From positions 34,749,509-34,809,508 of the forward strand of contig NC_087067.1 in assembly GCF_963678635.1 (NCBI RefSeq): a stretch of DNA of 60,000 bases, in the 5' to 3' direction. Shown in pieces: positions 1 to 9,314 of the stretch; positions within the stretch are counted from its first letter, which is position 1, and every line of letters starts with the position of its first letter. A program made the position numbers and the translations under genes. The DNA is from Symsagittifera roscoffensis (lineage: Eukaryota; Xenacoelomorpha; Acoela; Convolutidae). The notes under the pieces were generated by a model. The model did no database searches. It worked only from the letters and a program-made list of their open reading frames with translations, and had not been told where the DNA came from.

Positions 1-2193
1 AAATTGAGCAGCTTCTTCTACCCGCATCGAAGAGTTTCTACGATTGCGGCGTTTTCGGTGTACAATTGTTTCAAAACGTAGTGAAATTGAGCAGCTTCTT
101 CTACCCGCATCGAAGAGTTTCTACGATTGCGGCGTTTTCGGTGTACAATTGTTTCAAAACGTAGTGAAATTGAGCAGCTTCTTCTACCCGCATCGAAGAG
201 TTTCTACGATTGCGGCGTTTTCGGTGTACAATTGTTTCAAAACGTAGTGAAATTGAGCAGCTTCTTCAACCCGCATCGAAATTTTTCTATGATTGCGGCG
301 TTTTCGGTGTACCATTGTTTCAAAACGTAGTGAAATTGAGCAGCTTCTTCTACCCGCATCGAAGAGTTTCTACGATTGCGGCGTTTTCGGTGTACAATTG
401 TTTCAAAACGTAGTGAAATTGAGCAGCTTCTTCTACCCGCATCGAAGAGTTTCTACGATTGCGGCGTTTTCGGTGTACAATTGTTTCAAAACGTAGTGAA
501 ATTGAGCAGCTTCTTCAACCCGCATCGAAATTTTTCTACGATTGCGGCGTTTTCGGTCTACCATTGTTTCAAAACGTAGTGAAATTGAGCAGCTTCTTCT
601 ACCCGCATCGAAGAGTTTCTACGATTGCGGCGTTTTCGGTGTACCATTGTTTCAAAACGTAGTGAAATTGAGCAGCTTCTTCTACCCGCATCGAAGAGTT
701 TCTACGATTGCGGCGTTTTTGGTGTACAATTGTTTCAAAACGTAGTGAAATTGAGCAGCTTCTTCTACCGGCATCGAAGAGTTTCTACGATTGCGGCGTT
801 TTCGGTGTACAATTGTTTCAAAACGTAGTGAAATTGAGCAGCTTCTTCTACCCGCATCGAAGAGTTTCTACGATTGCGGCGTTTTCGGTGTACAATTGTT
901 TCAAAACGTAGTGAAATTGAGCAGCTTCTTCTACCCGCATCGAAGAGTTTCTACGATTGCGGCGTTTTCGGTGTACAATTGTTTCAAAACGTAGTGAAAT
1001 TGAGCAGCTTCTTCTACCCGCATCGAAGAGTTTCTACGATTGCGGCGTTTTCGGTGTACAATTGTTTCAAAACGTAGTGAAATTTAGCAGCTTCTTCTAC
1101 CCGCATCGAAGAGTTTCTACAATTGCGGCGTTTTCGGTGTACAATTGTTTCAAAACGTAGTGAAATTGAGCAGCTTCTTCTACCCGCATCGAAGAGTTTC
1201 TACGATTGCGGCGTTTTCGGTGTACAATTGTTTCAAAACGTAGTGAAATTGAGCAGCTTCTTCTACCCGCATCGAAGAGTTTCTACGATTGCGGCGTTTT
1301 CGGTGTACAATTGTTTCAAAACGTAGTGAAATTGAGCAGCTTCTTCAACCCGCATCGAAACTTTTCTACGATTGCGGCGTTTTCGGTGTACAATTGTTTC
1401 AAAACGTAGTGAAATTGAGCAGCTTCTTCTACCCGCATCGAAGAGTTTCTACGATTGCGGCGTTTTCGGTGTACCATTGTTTCAAAAAGTAGTGAAATTG
1501 AGCAGCTTCTTCTACCCGCATCGAAGAGTTTCTACGATTGCGGCGTTTTTGGTGTACAATTGTTTCAAAACGTAGTGAAATTGAGCAGCTTCTTCTACCC
1601 GCATCGAAGAGTTTCTACGATTGCGGCGTTTTCGGTGTACAATTGTTTCAAAACGTAGTGAAATTGAGCAGCTTCTTCTACCCGCATCGAAGAGTTTCTA
1701 CGATTGCGGCGTTTTCGGCGTACAATTGTTTCAAAACGTAGTGAAATTGAGCAGCTTCTTCTACCCGCATCGAAGAGTTTCTACGATTGCGGCGTTTTCG
1801 GTGTACAATTGTTTCAAAACGTAGTGAAATTGAGCAGCTTCTTCTACCCGCATCGAAGAGTTTCTACGATTGCGGCGTTTTCGGTGTACAATTGTTTCAA
1901 AACGTAGTGAAATTGAGCAGCTTCTTCTACCCGCATCGAAGAGTTTCTACGATTGCGGCGTTTTCGGTGTACAATTGTTTCAAAACGTAGTGAAATTGAG
2001 CAGCTTCTTCTACCCGCATCGAAGAGTTTCTACGATTGCGGCGTTTTCGGTGTACAATTGTTTCAAAACGTAGTGAAATTTAGCAGCTTCTTCTACCCGC
2101 ATCGAAGAGTTTCTACGATTGCGGCGTTTTCGGTGTACAATTGTTTCAAAACGTAGTGAAATTGAGCAGCTTCTTCTACCCGCATCGAAGAGT
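1..2193. repeat. 83-bp tandem satellite, about 26 units
   Basis: Head-to-tail 83-bp units run from the window edge to 2193, where the last unit stops abruptly within GAAGAGTTT. Units are nearly identical. Recurrent variants include CTTCAACCC for CTTCTACCC, GTACCATTG for GTACAATTG, and TTTTTGG for TTTTCGG. Because 83 is not a multiple of 3, every unit opens a 67-codon frame that ends at the same TAG, so these frames are a by-product of the repeat and not genes. The array continues beyond the left edge. There are no unique spacers, so it is not a CRISPR array. Confidence 0.97.
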
Positions 2194-3183
2194 TTATTTA
2201 GTTAGTTCAGAGCTTCTAAATAAGAACTTCTAAAAGAGGCACCGACAAAAAAATTGAGACCATAGTAAAATTTCACGTTTAAACATAAAGCCCCCCCCCC
2301 GCACTCAGTAAACAAAATAAATAATCGATTAAGTTACAACTATAATTGTACTTTTATCAAATTTATATTTAATTACACTCGCCAAATTTAGATGATTAAA
2401 CGATTTATAACCCGCTTTAATATTAACATTTTTCGTGACATTATAATAAATCATAATGAATTATATTTCAATATTTTTTTCCGAAAATCTCTTGTAATCT
2501 ATAATGATATATTATATTAGATTAAAACCCTTTTTTTCTGTGAAAAATCTCTAAAAGTGAGATGTTATGTCTTTTTTCGGCTCATCTGAATACAAAGTTT
2601 TAACACGAAACAAAAGTTTCATAGAGATTCCTTCATTTTTAGTTGAAAAAAAACCGCGCTTAGTGAAAAATAAATCTATTATATAACGCATGAAACTAAA
2701 GCTGTGTGCTGATATTTTAGCGGTGAAAAAAACTTCAAATGTGCATCATGAAACAGCTATAATCAAGAAGAAACGAAAAAAAAACAAACGCTATAAATTT
2801 GAATTGATTTGAAAACTATTGAAACAATTTTCCCATTTCTCACATAAACCAACGTCTAAGAAAAGCATAAACTATAAGCGATCCAGGTGCAAGGTCGAAA
2901 ACAAAATGGGCAAAAAAAGGATAATAAACAGTTATAATCGTTTATAACAAATTTTTTTTCTGCAAAGCAAATAATTTAGAAAATCGGTTAAAATTATCGA
3001 TTATAATCGATTATAATCTATTATAATTGATTGTTTGATTTTTAAAATGCAGATTTTAATCGATTCTTAATTTATTAAAATCAATTTTTATCAATTTTTG
3101 TGGGACCATAATATAATCAATTATTAACGCTTGAAACTGGATGCGGGCCGCTTAATGGCACTTAGCAAACTGGTAACGCGTTC
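2194..3183. other. AT-rich non-coding stretch
   Basis: No gene seen. It holds a C-run near 2290, several A and T runs, and a cluster of TTATAATCGATTATAAT-type motifs at about 2930-3050 that also occur in the 18-21 kb repeat units. Confidence 0.6.
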
Positions 3184-3430
3184 ACAGATGCTGAAAAAAT
3201 ACAGCAACGTTCAAAAAGACTTGCACAGCTAATTTTTAATCGCCGTTGTGTATGCATGCTTCACACTTTTTCGACTTTTTGGGTCTTATGGTCTGTTTTT
3301 GAGCTTTAATCAAAAATTGCGCAAAACCATTGCCTCAACTTTGTAAGCAGATATTTAATAGGCATTCCTCTCAATCTGAATTACAAATTTTTCTCAATTC
3401 AGGTATTTTGTTAAGTCTAGATGCACCCGG
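3184..3430 (+). repeat. Partial copy of the dispersed 18-21 kb repeat
   Basis: This stretch (AAAAAATACAGCAA, then TGCACAGCTAA, TGTATGCATGCT, CTTATGGTCTGTTTTTGAGC and TAAGCAGATA) matches the beginnings of the tandem units at about 17990 and 20090. It is a third, truncated and diverged copy with no coding capacity. Confidence 0.7.
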
Positions 3431-3714
3431 GTTGAACCCGTAGACCAAAAATAGTGATAGTTTCTCTGCGATTTGCAGGAACCAAAAAAAAATACATGAT
3501 TATGACAAAAAAGAACCCAGTTTTTACTAATGCAGATAAGCTGAACTTCTCCCTCAGTCTTATCTTAAACTTCTTTTTATTTTCAGCATCGCCTTTTTTT
3601 TACGCAGTTTTGTTATCAAGTTTTTGTTATCCTTACGCCGCCAATTTCAGTGACTGCTTTCCTAGCCCTGGCCGATGGTTGTAGCTGGGATCGCGGCTTT
3701 ATCTTTTTCGTTTA

Positions 3715-3772
3715 GCTCATTGCCCGTTATTTATTGCTCATTACCCGTTACTTATTGCTCATTGCCCGCTAG
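3715..3772. repeat. 21-bp minisatellite, about 2.8 copies
   Basis: Three consecutive units start GCTCATTRCCCGYTA, spaced 21 bp apart at 3715, 3736 and 3757. It lies just upstream of the copia element. No function can be read from it. Confidence 0.75.
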
Positions 3773-3928
3773 AAGCTTCTCGTCGATCGTCGGTTTTCGC
3801 CTCAGTTGCTAAGTTGCTAATCGGAATCCTCGTATTTTGCCACTGGATTTTGATTCTTTTGCTCTCGCTCGCTGCCACCAATTCAAGTTTCAGCCATTCA
3901 AAAGGTGTATGTGTCTCATAGTCATCGT

Positions 3929-4076
3929 ATTGAGGTCAGACCATGTCAAGGTCAGACAGATTGATTGAAGCGAATCAGTTTGGAGGTCAAAACGACCCTC
4001 AGTTAAAACCTCAGTCTCTATCTCAGTCTCTGACCCCAACCCTTAATCCTACTTGCTCTAGCTGTGAACCTGAACA
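3929..4076 (+). repeat. 5' LTR of the copia element (internally shorter)
   Basis: It aligns with both ends of the 3' LTR at 6869-7193 but lacks about 175 bp between GGTCAAAAC and CGACCCTCAG. The terminal TG has become TA. Confidence 0.85.
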
Positions 4077-4090
4077 CGCTATAAGCCCAG
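4077..4090 (+). other. Possible copia primer-binding site (tRNA-iMet half-molecule type)
   Basis: Immediately after the 5' LTR the sequence CGCTATAAGCCCAG resembles the complement of the anticodon-loop region of initiator tRNA-Met, which copia elements use as an internal-cleavage primer. About 10 of 14 positions fit the known pattern, from recall; the rest would be mutations. Confidence 0.35.
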
Positions 4091-4160
4091 ATTTATAATT
4101 TTTTCTTGTACTGTTTTTCGGTCAGAGTTCTTAGCTTTTAGCTAGCAGCATTTAACGACC

Positions 4161-5090
4161 ATGAACTTCAAACTGGCGGCTCTCAGTGGAAAGTCTGAAG
4201 ATTATCTTGCTTCGTCGACAAAGTTTGTGGCGCTGATGCTCACCAAGTGCCTGCCCAGGACAGCAATGGGCAATAATGATCTGTCAAAGGCTGAATCTAC
4301 TCTCCACGAGAGTTCGATTGTTAATCAGCAGGCAGCCTACGATAATAAGATACAGAAACAAGCCGTCTTGATCCAGCGGAGGAAAGGCAAGCGAAACACT
4401 GCGTGGTCCCACGTGAATCTGGTGCTGAACAACGCCGTTTTGATGTACATGAAGAACGACTGAAGGGGAACAGATGGCTATGGCGATTGGATAAAGGCCT
4501 GAAAGCTGTTTCAATAGAAGTTTTGCATCAGCTTGCGAAGATGCCCCTGCTATCAGATGAGAATCTGGATGACTACTTCGTTCGCAATCAAGAGCTGATG
4601 ACGCGGTTGGACGAAGCTGGATGAGCAATCACGGACACAGTAATCAACACTTTGGTGATCAATGGGCTGTCTGAGAGCTATGAGCATTTTATGGTGCAGG
4701 AGAGCTGTCAGCCAGCCAAGACATTTCCAGAGCTGATAAGGAGGTTGAGGAACTACGACTACTCGAGGAAGGCTCGATGTGGAGAGAGGACTAGACATGG
4801 TCACATAGCAATGCAAAGTGCGAGGATAAAGAAAGGAATGTCAAGTATGGGCTGCTCTGTGTGCTATCAGAAGGGTCATATGGAGAAGAACTGCAAATCC
4901 AGGAGTGACAGTTGACTATTTAGTGTTCGAGGCAGTGGGTCGAACAAAGCAAGTAGGCCAGAATCGAAAGAGCAAGGATGTTTCAAGTGTGGGTAAAGTG
5001 GACATGTTTTAAGGGAGTGCAAGCAAGGGGACAGGGTTCTTCCGTTGATGTGCTCCAGCTTCAATGCAGGGAATTGCCTTCATTGTGGAT
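4161..5090 (+). pseudogene. copia gag remnant (capsid-like domain plus two zinc knuckles)
   Basis: The frame opens at ATG 4161 and shifts near 4400. A segment resembling the copia gag-polypeptide domain follows, with ELMTRLDEAG, an in-frame TGA at 4622, then VINGLSESYEHFMVQES and LIRRLRNYDYS. Two CCHC knuckles lie downstream: CSVCYQKGHMEKNC near 4854-4895 and a second, CFKCG-x-SGHVLREC, near 4978-5025 that is interrupted by a stop. In an intact element Gag forms the particle and binds RNA. Here at least two frameshifts and several stops abolish the frame. Confidence 0.85.
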
Positions 5091-5479
5091 AAGGCGTCCA
5101 CTGATAATAAGGTCCAACAGAGCGTTGTTTTCTGGCTTTCAGAGCTGGAATGAAGAAACCACAGTGGAGAACACTAATGGCACGCTGTCAAGGATTGAGG
5201 AAAAAGATCAATGGAAGTGATAATCAGGGACTGCCACAATCCTGTGAATAGCCACACTTTTGCACAAGAAGCTGTTTGCACCGAGCTATAGAGTGAATTG
5301 GATGAGTATGAGCTCAGCGGTGGCTAGATTGTCAAACTTCAGTTTCGCCGCAGATGCTTCACATCAACTGGCACCAGATGGGGGACAGCTACTTTCGAGC
5401 AGCGTGGCAAGCTTAAATTCCTGGAGTTCATCTTCAAGAGGAACCCAACGACTGTAGTGACCAAGACAAAGAGGATAAC

Positions 5480-5900
5480 CGTGATGCAATGTTGTGGCAC
5501 CGACGACTGAGCCATCTCAACCAGCAGGATCATTTATCGCTTGTCAATATGGACAAGCCAGAGATCTGCGAAAAGTGGAGCAGCGAGTCTTCAGTGACAT
5601 TTGAGGACCATTTGAAAAAGCGAATAATCAAAGTTCACGAATTGCCTTGAGCTTTAACGAAAACTTCAGTCGGCTCGCTCTGGTCAAGTACCTTGTGCAG
5701 AAGAGTGAATCTCCACTGAAGTTCCAGGAGTTTGTGGCTGAGCATTGGGTTTTGAAGCGGCGGCGAACTAACAATGGAGGTGATCGTTCGTCAAATGCGT
5801 TGAGGAGATTCAAAGTGGCCTTTAGAGTGTGTGCTGAGCCTGGAGCTTCGAAATTCTTGCAAAGGAACAATGGATGGGATAATTCGTCAAATGAATTCGG
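5480..5900 (+). pseudogene. copia integrase remnant
   Basis: MLWHRRLSHLNQQDHLSLVN near 5487-5550 is the pre-integrase histidine region seen in copia polyproteins. A core-like block follows at 5650-5800 with FSRLALVKYLVQKSES, KFQEFV and, in a shifted frame, a degenerate NNGG-D-SSN box like the NGGEY/F box of copia integrases. Stops and frameshifts separate the pieces. The region between integrase and the RT active-site box is far too short, so most of the RT fingers and palm were deleted. Confidence 0.75.
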
Positions 5901-6240
5901 GAAGATTTTTGGTTTCCTTAGATGACACCATTATTCGGTGCAGACGTCAAGACGAAGTTAACAAGATGAGGAACTGTTTCTCCGAACTATTGAAGATGAA
6001 TGACACAGGTGCTTTGTTCTGGTTCCTGAGAACGCAGTTTAAGCAGTCACCTGGGACGGTAATAGTGACATCGACGACTGCTTGAAGCGTTTTGGCCTAG
6101 CTGACTGTAAGCCGGTGGGCACGCCAACCGACATCAGCGCACATGTGCCAGCGAAAAATTGCCCTGAAACTGGGTCAGCAGAGGTAGTGGCCATGAAAGC
6201 TGAGGAGTACAGAGACAATGTGGGCTCAATATTAAACATA
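5885..6240 (+). pseudogene. copia reverse transcriptase C-terminal remnant
   Basis: SLDDTIIR near 5915-5938 occupies the place of the YVDD catalytic box. It is followed by the usual copia downstream order: a helix segment (NKMRNCFSELLKMNDTGA), then KRFGLADCKPVGTPTD at about 6082-6130. The first catalytic-box residue is changed and a TGA interrupts the frame near 6083. Confidence 0.75.
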
Positions 6241-6313
6241 ACTAAACAAACATTTTTTAGATAGAAAGACGCAACTCTCCCGTTTCCCGGAGAATCCGGG
6301 AAGGGTGCACTGA

Positions 6314-6826
6314 GTGTCTGCAACGAGAGTTCTTAGTTACCTGAAGGGAAGCAAACATCTGGAGCTGCGCTACAGCAAGGACGCTGATGGTGTAAGTATC
6401 CATGGATTCGCAGATGCTGACTGGGCTGGAGATCTGCATGATAGAAAAATCAACTACTGGCTACAGCTTTCAATTGCAGCAATTAGGGACACCAATTACT
6501 TGGAGTACCAAGATGAAAACAATTGCAGCCATATCTAATAAGGAGGCTGAGTACCAAGCAATGGCAGCAGCGGTTCGAGAGGCTCTATATCTGCGATCGT
6601 TTCTCAATGAGATAGTTGTGGTGAATGTCATACCAGCAATCATCGAGGAGGATAACCAGAGCTTCATCAATATGGACATTGATTTGAAATATCACTTTCT
6701 TCAGAATCGATTGGAAGATGAGACAGTTGAACTCCAGTTATGACCTACTGGGATCATGGAAGCTGACTTGTTAACAAAAGCCCTGACCAAGGCTAAGGTG
6801 ACCAACAACGTCGAACTTTGATGTGT
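6314..6826 (+). pseudogene. copia RNase H remnant and polyprotein C terminus
   Basis: Two overlapping frames together carry the copia RNase H signature: VLSYLKGSKHLELRYSK, FADADWAGDLHDRK (about 6405-6446), then KEAEYQAMAAAVREALYL at about 6541-6594. A closing EADLLTKALTKAKV lies at about 6760-6800, the usual end of copia Pol. One frameshift near 6450 splits the catalytic domain and another stop lies near 6742. About 60 bp of unrelated-looking sequence interrupts at 6255-6320. Confidence 0.85.
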
Positions 6827-6868
6827 TGCAGCCTGACGTTTGACAAAAACAATTCAGGCTGATTAGGG

Positions 6869-7193
6869 TGTTGAGGTCAGACCATCTCAAGGTCAGACAG
6901 ATTAACTAAAGCGAATCAGTTTGGAGGTCAAAACTGATTTAAAATATTTTAATTGATTAAATTCAGAGAACGTCAAGTAATGATCACAAGGTAATAAATT
7001 AGTCAGTAAATGTTTAATTGATACTTTTGCGATAATTAACTTGTCGTGTCATTTTTATTCACTTTCTGAATTCATTCTTCAAGAATCACTACCTCTTCTC
7101 GACCCTCAGTGCAAACCTCAGATTCTATCTCAGTCTCTAACCCCAGTCCTTAATCCTAGTTACTCTATCTCTGAGTCTTAACACATCGTCATA
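6869..7193 (+). repeat. 3' LTR of the copia element
   Basis: It starts TGTTGAGGTCAGACCATCTC and ends TTAACA, followed by the target duplication CATCG. It contains the ~175-bp block missing from the 5' LTR. Confidence 0.88.
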
Positions 7194-7198
7194 GCTGT

Positions 7199-8189
7199 TT
7201 TTAGCAGACTGTAATCGCACCGTGCTTTGTCTCTTGCTCTGTACTCTGGTCGACCAAACTCTTAGGTCGACCAAACTGATTTTCCAAGTAATCCTAGAAC
7301 ACTATGGAAACATAGCTGTGAAAATTATAAGAATCTATATTTTACAAAAATCGAATGACTTTTTCAACAGCCTGAATTTTTTAGTGGGCCAAGATGATCA
7401 AAAGAGGAACGATTATTAAGTGAAGACTGCCAATTTTTTGAAACAACCAAACGTCCGTCAACCCATCAGCAATAGTTAACCGCCACAATTATAAAACTGT
7501 GTATTTTTCAGGTCCTTCCTTTGCTTCAATTGAGTAGCAAATTATAATTAGTGTTTCTTCTTTTTGAAAGTTCAAACATTCGAGTTATAACTCAGAGAGA
7601 AGGATACTTTTTGCAATTTTATCGTCCAAACGCGAGAATAAGTTAGTCCTGTGAATTTGTGAGGGGATGAAACAACAGTATTCAATTCAAAAAAAGTTCC
7701 ATATTCGAATCTGAGATATCATAAATTTTTCACAAGTAAATTTAAGCTAACGCTTTTTAATTGTATCCCTAAAATTAACAGTTTTTTCGCAAGTTTTTAT
7801 TTTAATTTTGCAAGCAAATTTCAAAATTAGTGCTAAGCGCATGAGAGTAAATTATAACTTTTTGTCAGTTAGATTTGTATATGTTTTCATGATATTCAAA
7901 CTTCTTGCTTCTGATGGATTGAGATGTCACTGCTTACTAGTTTGCCCTCTAATGGCGGCTTATACAATTCTTTGTCACTGCATGTTATTTTTTAAAAACT
8001 GCACTTCTAAATATTTTTTCACTTCTGAGGAGTCGAAAAATCATTGCAAGCTTTATTTTTTAAGACTTCAACTGGTGGTTTTTTAAAAGAGTTGATACCT
8101 TTTCTGGTTTCGGCGGTTTTCTATTTAGACCAGGGGTGGCCCTAAAATTTTCCACAAAAATTTTGACAATTTTGTCAACCATTTTTAAG
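7199..8189. other. Intergenic AT-rich sequence between two retroelements
   Basis: No supported gene. Open frames at about 7222-7419 and 7808-8086 are short, compositionally ordinary and show no splice or domain signals. The GGTCGACCAAACT motif is repeated at about 7248 and 7266. Confidence 0.55.
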
Positions 8190-8194
8190 TCGAC

Positions 8195-8453
8195 TGTGAT
8201 ATGCGTTGCGATATCAAATTGAAAACAAGTTGGAATTCAATACTTTATTTAGAAGATTGAATTTAGATTTTCTCTTTTCTTTGTTTTCTTATGTACTGAG
8301 AGATAGATCGTTGTTAAGTACTCTGATCTCTCACTTAGTCTCAGTGTCATCACTTATGTATGACCTTGAGCGTACCATAAAATAATGATTTAACACCAGA
8401 GGTTGGCTGTACATCCGTATAGTGAGTACTGCTACTGCAGTAGCGGTATGACA
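8195..8453 (-). repeat. 3' LTR of M1
   Basis: 259 bp, TG...CA termini on both strands. In the minus orientation it contains AATAAA (plus-strand TTTATT at 8244-8249), the likely polyadenylation signal. Confidence 0.95.
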
Positions 8454-8463
8454 CACCCCCCTC
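8454..8463 (-). other. Polypurine tract of M1
   Basis: In the minus orientation GAGGGGGGTG directly abuts the 3' LTR, as required for plus-strand DNA priming. Confidence 0.8.
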
Positions 8464-8579
8464 GGTGAAAGAAATAAATTATACAACATCAGTAGGATAA
8501 TTTATTTAAAAGAGTTTTAATTTACTCAGTTCGGAAGAAAGTTCTTAAGATGAATGACAGTTTTTGGATTATGTAGATT

Positions 8580-9314
8580 TCAGTTTTCCTCTAGCTCAAT
8601 TTCCCAACTCGGGTTCCAATCTACTCCTTCATCTAAAGTGGCATATCCGAATTTTCGCATAAATAAATGTCTTTCGAGTCGCCGCACTTTTGATTCCAAA
8701 GGTCTGTCTTCCCGATCTTTGAACTCTCTCAGCTGGTTTCTGTATTCTTTAAGTGCCTCCTTCAAAAGACTTCTGCCTGTAAGATTTTCGGATATTTCTT
8801 TGATTGAATGTTTTATCGGATCTCCGAAACGTTTGGGTTCTTTATTTTTTGTTTGTCTTGAACTCCTTCGAACACCTGACTCTTCCGCACTTGATTCGTC
8901 CGAGAATCCTTGTGGTGGTTCGAAATTCGTATCCAATTCTGAGCCTTTTTGAGGATTTTCTCTAAGTTCATCCGCAACTCGCTGCACTCCTCTTTTTAAC
9001 AATTGGTCCGCGTACTTTTCCCAGTCAGATGGTGCCAAATTTCTATTGTGAAAAGTCTCCACTATATCTTCAAGAGGGGTGTGCGCGTCAATGCCCTTCA
9101 GTTTCGGACGCTGTTTGGTTTTCGGCGTAGAACTCGACTGGATTTTGGTATCTACTGTGACCGAATCCGGCTTAGATATTGCTTGCTCTTGTTCCGAGTT
9201 GACTGCAGTCGCAGTTTGGTTTGCGTTTGTCCCCTGTTGTTGTTTGCTTCGGCCTTTCTTCTCTTTTCCGCTTTTTTCCGGCTTGTTCGTGATTATTTCC
9301 TCTGATGATTTTGG
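8580..9314 (-). CDS. M1 polyprotein C-terminal tail after an in-frame TGA
   Basis: This is the direct in-frame continuation of the RNase H-integrase frame beyond the TGA at 9315-9317. It stays open for about 245 codons. The product is charged and low-complexity (runs rich in K, Q, S, E), then ends with a segment containing VRRSSRQTKNKEPKRFGD and a predicted helical region (LLKEALKEYRNQLREF). There is no recognisable enzyme domain. It may be a chromatin- or RNA-binding extension of Pol, expressed only by readthrough, or the element may simply be broken here. A similar Ser/Lys-rich tail occurs at the end of the related element M2 (52900-53480). Confidence 0.6.
   Translation of the reverse strand, partial: PKSSEEIITNKPEKSGKEKKGRSKQQQGTNANQTATAVNSEQEQAISKPDSVTVDTKIQSSSTPKTKQRPKLKGIDAHTPLEDIVETFHNRNLAPSDWEKYADQLLKRGVQRVADELRENPQKGSELDTNFEPPQGFSDESSAEESGVRRSSRQTKNKEPKRFGDPIKHSIKEISENLTGRSLLKEALKEYRNQLREFKDREDRPLESKVRRLERHLFMRKFGYATLDEGVDWNPSWEIELEEN

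Larger units (their letters stand above)
3924..7198 (+). mobile_element. Decayed Ty1/copia LTR retrotransposon with target duplication
   Basis: The element runs from 3929 to 7193 and is flanked by the perfect 5-bp direct repeat CATCG at 3924-3928 and 7194-7198. The LTRs begin T(G/A)TTGAGGTCAGACCAT and end in CA. Between them lie recognisable but frame-broken copia gag, integrase, reverse transcriptase and RNase H segments in the normal copia order (integrase before RT). The 5' LTR is 148 bp and the 3' LTR 325 bp, because an internal block is absent from the 5' copy. Many stops and frameshifts mean it cannot encode its own proteins. Confidence 0.9.

Noticed and set aside
44-2156. About two dozen overlapping 67-codon plus-strand frames
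   Set aside because: They are the same 83-bp satellite unit read repeatedly, start at non-ATG codons, and have no sign of translation.
1-2193. Possible CRISPR array
   Set aside because: Units are contiguous with no unique spacers, and the genome is eukaryotic.
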